From Anaplasma phagocytophilum str. Webster (GTDB lineage Bacteria > Pseudomonadota > Alphaproteobacteria > Rickettsiales > Anaplasmataceae), in NCBI RefSeq assembly GCF_000964685.1, contig NZ_LANS01000001.1:496001-560000 (forward strand): DNA of 64,000 nt, in the 5' to 3' direction. Position numbers and translations under genes: made by a program. Numbering within the stretch: the first letter of the stretch is position 1; each line of letters opens with the position of its first letter. Positions 7,853 to 16,992 of the stretch are shown one piece after another. The notes beneath the pieces are model-generated. The model saw only the letters and a list, made by a program, of their open reading frames with translations. It was not told where the DNA came from and did not search any database.

Positions 7853-10411
7853 TTATACCTCGATTTCAACCATGTCTCCCCAATTATCTCCAACGCTTAT
7901 ATTAACATCCAAAGGTAGAGAAAACACCACAGCACTCTCCATTACTTCTTTCATCAAACGTGCAACTGAGAGTACGTGCTCTTCTGGGACTTCTACCAAT
8001 AATTCGTCATGGACTTGGAGAAGCATTGTTCCCTGCGTGAGTCGATCTTGCAACCTTACCATAGCCTTTTTTACAATATCAGCTGCAGTACCCTGGATTG
8101 GTGCGTTAATTGCAGCTCGTTCTGCAACACTACTTAAAGCTCGCTTTGGACTATTAATCCCTTCAATAAAGCACTTCCTCCCAAAAGCAGTAATAGTATA
8201 TCCATGCTTTTTTGCATATGCCTTTGTTGTTTCCATATAACGCTTGATTTCAGGATAGTATTGAAAATACTGTTCCACGTACTCAGAAGCTTCCCTTCTG
8301 CTTATGCCTATATTTCTCGCTAATCCATAAGATCCCATACCATAGATTATCCCGAAATTGATAGATTTTGCCCTTCTTCTGAGCTCATAATCAATTTCAT
8401 AATACTCACCAAAAATTTGCTGTGCTGTAACGACGTGAATGTCTAATCCCTCAGCAAAAGCCTGTCTAAAAGCTTTTACATCAGCAATATGTGCCAAGAT
8501 TTTGAGTTCCATTTGTGAATAATCTGCTGCTATCAATTTATGGCCTTTCTCAGCAATAAATGCACTGCGAATTTTTTCCCCATCTTTGCTCCTGATAGGT
8601 ATATTCTGCAAATTTGGGTTACTTGAACTGAGCCGTCCTGTCGCCGTAGCAGTCATGGAATATTTTGTATGCACCCTTCCAGTATTAGCATCAACCTGCC
8701 GGACTAAAGCGTCTGTGTACGTGCTCTTTAATTTAGTAAAGTGACGCCACTTCAGAATTTTATCAGCAACTTCAACTCCATCTAATGCCAGTGCAGTAAG
8801 AACTTCCGCATTGGTGCAGTAGCTGCCAGAAGGCATTTTTTTAGCTCCCCCAATACGCATATGCTCAAAGAGGACTTTACCCAACTGCTGTGAGGAAGCT
8901 ATGTTAAATTTACATCCTGCAAGGCCGAATATTTCTTCTTCCAAATTACTTATGGATAGAGAAAACTCATCAGATAATTGCTTCAATAACTCAGTGTCTA
9001 TTTTTATCCCTGTTTTTTCCAATTCGTATATTACAGGTACTAACGGCCTTTCGAGTGTGTAATAAACGGTGTACAGCTTAGCTGAGAATAATTTTCTCAT
9101 TATAACTCGATGCAACCGTATCAATATGCACCCATTGGTAATACCAAAAATTTGACCAAGATGACGCTGCGACATGCTATCAAAGCCGTGATCGTGATGA
9201 CCTGTATCAAGGCTGTACGACATAATCATAATATCGTCAAATGCCCGCAACTCAGGAAAAAACTGCATCATGGATTTGGCATCATAAACAACTTTGAGCA
9301 CCGAATCTGAATGCAGAATTGGTGTTACTGCCGCCACAAACTTTTGCACCTTTTCAGGACTGCTGACAGTAAAAGATCTAGTCTCATCGCACGCAGCAAA
9401 TATTGTACTGATAAAACCTTGCTCTACTTCTATGTATAACCCTAATAGCCCACTGCGCTGACATTGCTCCAGGAACTCCTCCAACTTGTCTATGCATTTT
9501 TCGTTTTCTTTCTTGACTACTTCACTGCTCTGGATGGGTGCAGCAACCATCTTGCAGTACTTTGCCACTTTGCCTTCTAGAGAAGTTAGTTCATACTTTT
9601 CTAAAAAGGCCATAAGCTTTACCGGATCTGGCACTCTTTTAGCATACTTCTCCAAATCACCCTCGACTTCTACATCATGACACAGAGATATCAAGTCACG
9701 TGATAAAATTGCTCGATCAGCGTACTCGGTTAGCATGTCGCGACACTTTTTCTGAGCCACCTGTTCTACAGAATTCAGCACATTGTCTAGTGATCCAAAC
9801 TCGTTAATCAGCTTTGCAGCAGTTTTTACTCCTATGCTAGGCACGCCAGGAATATTATCCGATGCATCTCCTGTAAGAGCCATGGCATCAAGCAACTTAT
9901 CTGATGAAACACCAAATTTTTCTAAAACGTATTCATTGGTGAGGTATCTGCTTTTTATAGGGTCGTAAACTTGAACATTATCATTTAGGAGTTGTAGTAA
10001 ATCCTTATCTGCTGACAGTATTCTCACTCCAACATTACTAGATGCATATTTTGTACAGAGTGTAGCTATTACGTCATCTGCTTCGTAGTTAAGCACTTCT
10101 TCACTTACAATATTAAACGCTTCAACAGCCTCACGTAGCGGAGCACATTGTAGTGACAGATCCTCTGGTGCTTTAGGGCGATTAGTTTTGTATTCGGAAT
10201 ACATAGTGTGACGAAAATTTTTCGACCCCGAATCAAATACCACAACTAAATAATCTGCATCGTGGAAAGAGAGATGTTTCAAAAGTATGTTTATAAAACC
10301 ATATACACCTCCTACAGGAAAATTGTATGAGGTGCTTAATCCAGGCAGCGCATAATACGCGCGAAAAAGAAACCCATATGCGTCGACGATAACAAAACTT
10401 TTCTTTTCCAT
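7853..10411 (-). CDS. polA: DNA polymerase I
   Basis: An 852-aa family A polymerase for repair and Okazaki fragment processing. The N-terminal 290 residues are a 5'-3' nuclease with DAYGFLFRAYYA, VVVFDSGSKNFRH and DDVIATL-type acidic motifs. The C-terminal polymerase has motif A DYSQMELK near residue 630, motif B RRRAKSINFGIIYG near 680 and motif C QVHDELL near 803. The middle 3'-5' exonuclease domain is degenerate: where E. coli has FDTET this protein has LYIEV, so the first catalytic Asp is missing. ATG at 10411 is preceded in frame by GTG at 10414; ATG is preferred. Confidence 0.95.
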   Translation of the reverse strand: MEKKSFVIVDAYGFLFRAYYALPGLSTSYNFPVGGVYGFINILLKHLSFHDADYLVVVFDSGSKNFRHTMYSEYKTNRPKAPEDLSLQCAPLREAVEAFNIVSEEVLNYEADDVIATLCTKYASSNVGVRILSADKDLLQLLNDNVQVYDPIKSRYLTNEYVLEKFGVSSDKLLDAMALTGDASDNIPGVPSIGVKTAAKLINEFGSLDNVLNSVEQVAQKKCRDMLTEYADRAILSRDLISLCHDVEVEGDLEKYAKRVPDPVKLMAFLEKYELTSLEGKVAKYCKMVAAPIQSSEVVKKENEKCIDKLEEFLEQCQRSGLLGLYIEVEQGFISTIFAACDETRSFTVSSPEKVQKFVAAVTPILHSDSVLKVVYDAKSMMQFFPELRAFDDIMIMSYSLDTGHHDHGFDSMSQRHLGQIFGITNGCILIRLHRVIMRKLFSAKLYTVYYTLERPLVPVIYELEKTGIKIDTELLKQLSDEFSLSISNLEEEIFGLAGCKFNIASSQQLGKVLFEHMRIGGAKKMPSGSYCTNAEVLTALALDGVEVADKILKWRHFTKLKSTYTDALVRQVDANTGRVHTKYSMTATATGRLSSSNPNLQNIPIRSKDGEKIRSAFIAEKGHKLIAADYSQMELKILAHIADVKAFRQAFAEGLDIHVVTAQQIFGEYYEIDYELRRRAKSINFGIIYGMGSYGLARNIGISRREASEYVEQYFQYYPEIKRYMETTKAYAKKHGYTITAFGRKCFIEGINSPKRALSSVAERAAINAPIQGTAADIVKKAMVRLQDRLTQGTMLLQVHDELLVEVPEEHVLSVARLMKEVMESAVVFSLPLDVNISVGDNWGDMVEIEV

Positions 10412-10603
10412 CACACTGTTTTATGACTAAAACCCTAGGATATGGTAAAACTCAAAACTTCTCTAGTACGAAGAATTATTACTTACAACATTGAGAAAAA
10501 ATTCCGCTGTAGGTACCATCATGAAAACTTATACTTCTGCCTTTATAATTTAATAATAAGATGTGATTACAATTCCGGGTTGTAAGTTAGTTAGTTCGGA
10601 CCC

Positions 10604-11047
10604 ATGCAGCAAAGTATAAGCACTGATACACTGGGCTCAAGCGAGGTCAGACAGCCTAAACCCAGAAAAATCGCTACAGGTGCCAGGGCAAGCAGAGCAA
10701 CCACGGCAGCGCGCAAATCTGTATCATCAACTACAAATAAGAATGTAGCAGTAGATGTTCGTTCCCGGAGTTCAAAGTCACATAATGACGATAAAGTAGC
10801 TATCGATTCCCATGCTGAGGCAAGGCAATTGCCAGAAGAGGATCGCAAAGAATCCCTGAGTCCCGATGTATCCACTGTAAAAAGTGAACATGCATCTCGC
10901 TCTTCGGAAGACATTCAATCACCAGTTGATAACTCAGGTCCAGAGGTATCTGGTGGGCTTAAAACACGCTACAGTGCTTGGATCGCACTATTGTGCAAGC
11001 AGTACGGACGTTTTACGGCGTTTTTTAGCAAGAAAAGGGAGAGCTAA
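10604..11047 (+). CDS. Small basic low-complexity protein, candidate secreted effector
   Basis: A 147-aa protein I do not recognise. Residues 1-115 are rich in Ser, Thr, Lys, Arg and Ala, for example PKPRKIATGARASR at about 18-31 and a run of charged residues through the middle, and look disordered. The last 30 residues are different: TRYSAWIALLCKQYGRF then TAFFSKKRES, a short amphipathic or hydrophobic patch ending in basic residues. A basic, hydrophilic C-terminus is typical of type IV effectors and the basic clusters could act as nuclear localisation signals, but both are inference. No strong ribosome site precedes ATG 10604. A shifted shadow frame on the minus strand is also open, so coding needs confirmation. 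Confidence 0.5.
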   Translation: MQQSISTDTLGSSEVRQPKPRKIATGARASRATTAARKSVSSTTNKNVAVDVRSRSSKSHNDDKVAIDSHAEARQLPEEDRKESLSPDVSTVKSEHASRSSEDIQSPVDNSGPEVSGGLKTRYSAWIALLCKQYGRFTAFFSKKRES

Positions 11048-12139
11048 TAGCGTTGTGCAGCTGACACCGTGTCTCATACATACACACACACTCACACACG
11101 GTGTCTCGTTGCCCCTGGTCTTATTTTCAATTGTGATAATGTCGCGTTATTAGGATAGTGTCTACCATACAGCGATACAACGCTGAGTGTGAATTGGCAA
11201 TTGCTGAGTTTAGTCACACCTTTCCTAGGTTTGTGAGATTATTCCCTACTGCTAGAGCGTATTTTCGGTAGCCTCTTTAGTAAGAGCAGTTTTTGTCGCG
11301 AATGCTCTTTAATTCAGTATTCCAAATGGCTAAATACGCCCCATGTTGATTTACAATGTGGTGGGCTACTGTTTTTTATGCTTAGACCGCGTTAGAGCTT
11401 GCTGCTATTATGGCAGAAACTCAAAAACTTTAGCTATACAAGGTATAAAATTAGACTTGCGCTCGAATGCCGTAAAAGGTTGTACTGTAACAATGAGGTG
11501 TTCCAACTTTTTTTCCACCGGGGTTTTGTGTTCATGGAAGTGCATATTACGAGATGCAGCCTATATACTGCTATGACCTCTTGTCGTATCAATATGCGGG
11601 AATTAGAAATTTTCTGTTGTATTCAGCGTTAATTCAGATGATGCCTGTGATAAGCTTTACACTTTTGCTTATTACCCGAGAGCAAAAACTTGCTCCAAGA
11701 AAAGCTATTATGTCTTTTGTACGTGCTACACATCAAGACTACTGCTGGATTTCCGTAACAACATAATCTTGGTTTAACGTTTTATGTAAGTGGAACTTTC
11801 TGGCTGTGTTACAGTTTTAGTAGTCACACCTTTGCCTAGGATCAATCTTAATCATGAATTAAGCAAGACAACTTACTTGACTTACTGCAAGGAAGTAATC
11901 CAACGAAGGTAATTGCATTAAGTAGTCATCTTAGTATGTTGGATCAACATTTTAGAGGTGCTTTTCATGCACACTTCAATGCTACTGATGGTTTATATTT
12001 ATGTATCTTGCTCATAATGCCCAGCTATTCCCTACATAATGACGTGTCTATTATGGAAACATCTTGATATTTTAGATACGACATGCTGAATAATTCCTAG
12101 TATACTCAGCAGATCTAAGTAAAGCTTTGGGGTATTATC
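11048..12139. other. Gene-poor spacer with short direct repeat
   Basis: About 1.1 kb without a convincing gene. Short ORFs at 11343-11766 lack ribosome sites and similarity I can recognise. The sequence TAGTCACACCTTT(G)CCTAGG occurs twice, at 11210 and 11820, about 600 bases apart. A CA-rich run lies at 11079-11099. Confidence 0.4.
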
Positions 12140-12259
12140 TTGGTAGAAGAGTCTAAGTTTAAACGTGCGCGCAGAGGGAAAAATATATTTCTTTTCGTGT
12201 TGCTTCTCTTGCTTGTAGTGATGCTATTCTTTGTGGCCACTATAAAAACTAAGTTCTAG
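12140..12259 (+). CDS. 39-aa single-span membrane protein, CoxF-like
   Basis: A TTG-started ORF with GGGG 8-12 bases upstream. It encodes a basic N-terminus (VEESKFKRARRGKN), one hydrophobic helix (IFLFVLLLLLVVMLFFV) and the tail ATIKTKF. The pattern of a basic head, one helix and a T-I/V-x-K end resembles the small CoxF-type proteins found beside cytochrome oxidase assembly genes in alphaproteobacteria; this is a family-level inference. No oxidase gene is adjacent. recF starts 134 bases downstream. Confidence 0.5.
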   Translation: MVEESKFKRARRGKNIFLFVLLLLLVVMLFFVATIKTKF

Positions 12260-12393
12260 TGTGAATATTTGTGCAGGATGGTATCTAAGTCTTCGGGTAC
12301 AATCTGTGTTTATATTCTCGTCATAACAAAAAAATTCACTATATTACACTTAGGTGGGGTATAACACCCTGTGGGTGAGGTAGATTTCTCTGT

Positions 12394-13509
12394 ATGTCTT
12401 GCAAATTTCAGTCATACGTACAAGTTGTAAAACTTGTGAATTTCCGTAACTATTCCAAAGTAGAATTAGAAAGCAATGGCAAATCGGTTGTACTATTGGG
12501 AGAAAACGGTGTAGGAAAGACCAACATCCTAGAAGCAGTATCACTGTTATCAAAAGGCCCTGGTTTGCGCAATGTTAGTGCTGATTGCATGCAGAACAGC
12601 GGGACAACAATACCGTGGTTAGTGCATTACAACATAGTTGGCAATGGAGAGTTTTTCTCCGTAGACATAACTAAAAAAAACAATAAGCGTTCTGTTACTA
12701 TAGATGAAAAGGCTAGTCTCTACAGTACATTACATAAGATCCTATGCATACTGTGGCTAGTGCCTCAATTGGACCATATTTTGTTGAAGGCACCTACTGA
12801 GCGTCTCAGGTTTTTTGACAGAATGGTTCATATATTTGACAAGGACTATTCACTTCATATGGTCAAGTATGAGAAGGCGAAACGTGACCGAAAAAAAATC
12901 TTACAGGAATCACCACATAATCACCATTGGCTTAGCAGTCTGGAGGAGATCATGAGCATCAGTGGTGTACATATCGCCAAAGTAAGACAGCATGTATTAG
13001 AAACATTGCATGCCACATTGGCAGAAAATTCTTCAAGGTCCACATTTTTCAAGTTCATTATACGCTTAGAGAGTAAAGTTTTTGAACTACTAGATAACCC
13101 TGATAAAGCAGTCGATGCATATGCAGAACGCTTGAGAAGTAATCGTAATATAGACGCTGCAAGACAATGTACTACCTTTGGTGTGCATAATGACAATTTT
13201 CAGGTTTTTAATGAAAAAAAAGACCTTGTTGCAAGTAGTTGCTCAACTGGTGAGCAAAAGATCTTACTGTTATCACTTTTGCTAACAGCTGCAACAGCGA
13301 AACATAAAATTGATGGCCAAGCACCTATAATGCTTCTAGACGATATAATGTCACACCTAGATCCACAGCATCGAAAGGAACTGATGTCTATTATTGAACA
13401 CTTAGGTTGCCAAGTATGGATAACAGACGTGGACGAGAAAAATTTCGAGGGATTCCGGGAAAATTTTCAATACTTTCACGTTGCTAACAACAACGTTTGT
13501 AAAATGTAG
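12394..13509 (+). CDS. recF: DNA replication and repair protein RecF
   Basis: A 371-aa SMC-like ATPase that helps load RecA onto gapped DNA. Walker A GENGVGKT is at residues 36-43 after the family start VKLVNFRNYSKVEL. The ABC-type signature SSCSTGEQK lies near residue 282 and Walker B MLLDDIMSHLD near residue 312. Length fits the family (about 360-380 aa). ATG 12394 leaves a short N-terminal tail before the first strand. In Anaplasma, RecF-pathway recombination has been linked to surface antigen gene conversion, and p44 fragments begin about 330 bases downstream. Confidence 0.92.
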   Translation: MSCKFQSYVQVVKLVNFRNYSKVELESNGKSVVLLGENGVGKTNILEAVSLLSKGPGLRNVSADCMQNSGTTIPWLVHYNIVGNGEFFSVDITKKNNKRSVTIDEKASLYSTLHKILCILWLVPQLDHILLKAPTERLRFFDRMVHIFDKDYSLHMVKYEKAKRDRKKILQESPHNHHWLSSLEEIMSISGVHIAKVRQHVLETLHATLAENSSRSTFFKFIIRLESKVFELLDNPDKAVDAYAERLRSNRNIDAARQCTTFGVHNDNFQVFNEKKDLVASSCSTGEQKILLLSLLLTAATAKHKIDGQAPIMLLDDIMSHLDPQHRKELMSIIEHLGCQVWITDVDEKNFEGFRENFQYFHVANNNVCKM

Positions 13510-13684
13510 AAATGCTGTTAATGGGTGTTTCTTCCAGCTCCTGCTATAGCTCAAGGTGCGGATTCTATGCAAAAAAGCAGTGTCCGTAGTACTATGATGC
13601 TTTCTTTATAGCTATCTGTAAGTATAAGTGCCCTACTTAGCCGCCATTGGCGATATAATTATGCACAGGGTTTATATCTATGGT

Positions 13685-13837
13685 TCATATAGTTACCCTA
13701 AGTTTTATAAGCGTGTATGTTCTGAGTTCAATTATCCTAGCCAACCATGGATTTAGATAAATTTGGAATTTTGGAGACCTGTTATCTAGGATTCTATTAT
13801 TAGGAATCTATTATTTAGATATATAAGGATATAAGGG
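13685..13837 (+). repeat. p44 5' chimeric flank, copy 1
   Basis: A non-p44 segment of about 115 bp is repeated almost identically at 22041-22157. It includes the start ATGGATTTAGATAAATTTGG. This copy has an extra short duplication (TTATTAGGAATCTAT) that breaks the reading frame before the p44 part begins at about 13838. Confidence 0.8.
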
Positions 13838-14636
13838 AGAGTAACGGAGAGACTAAGGCAGTATATCCATACTTAAAGGATGGAAAGAGTGTAAAGCTAG
13901 AGTCACACAAGTTTGACTGGAACACACCTGATCCTCGGATTGGGTTTAAGGACAACATGCTTGTAGCTATGGAAGGTAGTGTTGGTTATGGTATTGGTGG
14001 TGCCAGGGTTGAGCTTGAGATTGGTTACGAGCGCTTCAAGACCAAGGGTATTAGAGATAGTGGAAGTAAGGAAGATGAAGCTGATACAGTATATCTACTA
14101 GCTAAGGAGTTAGCTTATGATGTTGTTACTGGGCAGACTGATAACCTTGCCGCTGCTCTTGCCAAGACCTCGGGTAAGGACATCGTTCAGTTTGCTAAGG
14201 CGGTTGGGGTTGCTCATCCTAATATTGATGGGAAGGTTTGTAGGACGAAGGCGAACGGCAGCAAGTTTGCTACCTATGCAGTGAAGACGGAAAACAATAG
14301 TAAGACCGACGGTGACAAGCTTGATGTGGCTGTGTGTGGGGCAAAGGCTGGTTTTGGTTCGGGTACGGGGGGATCAGCTAAAGCGGAAGTATTAAAGGAC
14401 TTTGTGGAGAAAACGCTAAAAGATGGTCGCCATAATTGGCCAACATCTACGGCTGTTGACGGTATTACGAAAGGAGAGAGGAATCCTGCGCCTGAAACAA
14501 ACGACAACGCAACCGCCGTAGCTAGAGACCTAGTAGCTCTTAATAGTGACGAAAAAACCATAGTAGCTGGGCTACTAGCTAAAACTATTGAAGGTGGCGA
14601 GGTTGTTGAGATTAGGGCGGTTTCTTCTACCTTCAT
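13838..14636 (+). pseudogene. p44/msp2 donor fragment
   Basis: From AGGGAGAGTAACGGAG onward the sequence matches the 27.3-kb p44 copy. It encodes the 5' conserved region (VYPYLKDGKSVKLESHKFDW, then GSVGYGIGGARVELEIGYER), the junction [13 protein letters not shown], a unique variable core with paired Cys, the WPTST motif, and the 3' flank [18 protein letters not shown]. Homology stops there. Signal peptide and 3' beta-barrel end are missing, so it cannot encode an exported protein but can act as a gene-conversion donor. The longest open frame is 13957-14676. Confidence 0.9.
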
Positions 14637-14679
14637 AAGGATCAGAGACGAATTGCCATCACTTCTGCCTTGTTAACTT

Positions 14680-15420
14680 GGGAATGGATGAAAGATTGTA
14701 CATAGGATAAGTGCCGCGGGAGTACGTTACAGTAATCTGCAATATCTGAAGCGGTTCTGTTATCAGGCACTTGGTTTATTTCGGTGTAAGCTATTTAAGA
14801 TATTATTTCGGATGTTATGGGAAATCACATAACTCTATGGAGATTAGCGTGCTTTCTTCTACCCCTAATTAGAACCTGAGACGAGTTGCTGTATCTTCCT
14901 ATATGGTTCACTTTTGGGCGGTAGATTGTAAAGTCATTATCAATACTAGACGTAAGTTACAGTAGTCTAATGAGTTGCTTTATAATTCTCCATCATGGAG
15001 TGAAAGGTTCATATCTAGAACTTTACTATTAGACAAATAAGGAAAAGATTAAGAGTTGGCACTGACGATTGTACGTACTTTCAGAATCAACGATTGATGT
15101 TGATATATACACCCATGGGGATTATATGTGTGAAGATATAGTATAGCGTTGTTGCTGAATATCCTAATAATAGCTTTAAAAAAGATTTCTTTCTTACGAA
15201 TCTTGCAAATCCTTCAGTAAAAGCCTCTATTCCGCGTTGTATGAACGATATAGCGTTACACAAAGACCGTAATGGAAAAGCTATACTAGACGTTGCTGTT
15301 GTGCTAATAAGAAGTGATTTTTGTGTTAACTTGATGTAAATAAAAGAATAGTAGGTTCTGATGATGTTTGGGCAGCCTTGCAATGGGGCTGGTTTCTCCA
15401 CTGCTTGGTTTTGTTTCAAC
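14680..15420. other. Spacer before the vir operon
   Basis: About 740 bases. No convincing gene is seen; a minus-strand open frame at 15087-15419 (110 codons) lacks a ribosome site and known similarity. The vir operon promoter is expected near its right end, but I cannot place it with confidence. Confidence 0.4.
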
Positions 15421-15435
15421 TAGTTGGTATTGGAT

Positions 15436-16140
15436 ATGTTTGGTCTTGGAAAGGAAAAAAAAAAGCCCGTGACAGGTTCTGAGCGCGATTGCGTGTCGGG
15501 AAAGATCGGAGATTGGTATCATGACAGATACGGTTCCGTGGTCGTGCAGCGCAATATACTCCTTCTTCTTGTAGTGTTGTCGGTATTTTGTATCGCTGTA
15601 AGTACTTTCGTCATTTTCAGAATAGGGAAAACAAGAACAATAGAACCCTTCGTTGTAGAAATAGAAAAGAAGTCAGGGATTACAACGCTAGTAAACCCGA
15701 TGACTGTAAAACAGTATTCTGCCGACGAGGTATTAAGTAATTATTTTATAGTGGAGTACATAAAGGCTCGTGAGCTCTATGATCCCAACAATTTCCAGTA
15801 TAACTACTATACGAGAGTACGTCTCCTTTCGTCCCAAGAAACCTATAGCGAGTTTCGTAGTTGGATACGTCCTAGTAACCCTTCTAGTCCTATGACGCTT
15901 TATTCGGATGTTGTATCAGGAGCTCTAAAAGTGCGCTCTCTGCAACATCTAGAAGGAGGGCAGGTTCAGGTGCGGTTTACTATGGAATTCGTTAATCATA
16001 GCGGCTCGATTGTAAAGAGAGATAGAATTGCTACTCTTTCCTTTAGGTATTCCTCTCTTGAGATGACTGAACAAGATAGACAGGTGAACCCTTTGGGCTT
16101 CCAGATCACTTACTATAGGGCGGATGATGAATTTCTATAA
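15436..16140 (+). CDS. virB8: Type IV secretion protein VirB8
   Basis: A 234-aa bitopic inner-membrane protein of the VirB/VirD4 secretion channel. A short cytoplasmic head (MFGLGKEKKKPVTG) is followed by a membrane helix at about residues 37-58 (NILLLLVVLSVFCIAVST) and a periplasmic NTF2-like domain with SNYFIVEYIKARELYDP and YSEFRSWIRPSNPSSP. ATG 15436 is preferred over an in-frame TTG at 15424. The 3' end overlaps virB9 by 17 bases, indicating translational coupling. It is the first gene of virB8-virB9-virB10-virB11-virD4. Confidence 0.95.
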   Translation: MFGLGKEKKKPVTGSERDCVSGKIGDWYHDRYGSVVVQRNILLLLVVLSVFCIAVSTFVIFRIGKTRTIEPFVVEIEKKSGITTLVNPMTVKQYSADEVLSNYFIVEYIKARELYDPNNFQYNYYTRVRLLSSQETYSEFRSWIRPSNPSSPMTLYSDVVSGALKVRSLQHLEGGQVQVRFTMEFVNHSGSIVKRDRIATLSFRYSSLEMTEQDRQVNPLGFQITYYRADDEFL

Positions 16141-16969
16141 AAATTTTTATGTTGCTTTGGTAACGGCTTTCGCGCTGTTCTCTATGAGTAAAGCATGCTT
16201 TGCCAGCACAAATATTGGCGTACCAGTTTCTGTAGATAGTAGAATAAAGACATTTGTCTACAGTCAGAATGAGGTTTTTCCGGTTGTGTTCAACTATGGC
16301 TATCATTCCTACATAGAATTCTCGCAAGGTGAGACGGTGCGAGTTATGGCTTTAGGAGATAATGCAAATTGGAAGATAAGGCCGGTGGACAACAAGTTAT
16401 ACGTCATGCCCTTGGAAAAAGAGGGGCACACTAATATGCTCATAGAAACGAGTAAGGGGCGGAGTTACGCTTTTGATTTGATATCGACTGCGATTCCTCT
16501 GAGTGGAGGTGCTGCATCTAGTATTAACAAGTTGGGAAAGACTAATTCTGCATTAGCAGACTTAGCTTATGTAGTGCGTTTTTACTATCCGCAGAGTGAT
16601 AGAAATTTTGATATCATGGGACAGAAACTTGAGATATCTCCTCCTAGCCTGGCTAGCAGTTTAGATGCTGATGATGTGGAAATAGAGCCAAATGCCACTA
16701 GAACCAACTATATGTTTACTGGTGGAAGTGCTCACGTTTCTCTAGCTCCTACGCAGGCTTTTGATGATGGATATCTGACATACTTTCAGTTTGGTAAAAA
16801 TAACAAAGAAATTCCCAAAATCTACGTTGTGAAGAAGGATGGAAAAAAAGTTCCATGTAAAATGCTGCTTCTTAGGGACTATGTAATAGTTGAGGGGGTG
16901 CATGAGCTGTTTTACCTTGATTTTGGTGATGGCAGGAGTGTAGAAGTTGTGAATCAGGCTCTTAGTTAG
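16124..16969 (+). CDS. virB9: Type IV secretion outer-membrane core protein VirB9
   Basis: A 281-aa periplasmic/outer-membrane component. A signal peptide is clear (basic start, hydrophobic FYVALVTAFALFSM, cleavage after about ACFAS near residue 28). The N-terminal domain contains the VFPVVFNYGYHSYIEFSQGE and ALGDNANWKIRPVDNKLYVMP blocks. The C-terminal VirB7-binding domain includes NYMFTGGSAHVSLAPTQAFDD, YLTYFQF and PKIYVV. Start is ATGATG inside the virB8 end. virB10 begins 23 bases downstream. Confidence 0.95.
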   Translation: MMNFYKNFYVALVTAFALFSMSKACFASTNIGVPVSVDSRIKTFVYSQNEVFPVVFNYGYHSYIEFSQGETVRVMALGDNANWKIRPVDNKLYVMPLEKEGHTNMLIETSKGRSYAFDLISTAIPLSGGAASSINKLGKTNSALADLAYVVRFYYPQSDRNFDIMGQKLEISPPSLASSLDADDVEIEPNATRTNYMFTGGSAHVSLAPTQAFDDGYLTYFQFGKNNKEIPKIYVVKKDGKKVPCKMLLLRDYVIVEGVHELFYLDFGDGRSVEVVNQALS

Positions 16970-16992
16970 AATTTGTCGATAGTAGGTGCAGG

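Noticed and set aside
15087-15419. Minus-strand 110-codon gene upstream of virB8
   Set aside because: No ribosome site, no recognisable domain, and it occupies the expected vir promoter region.
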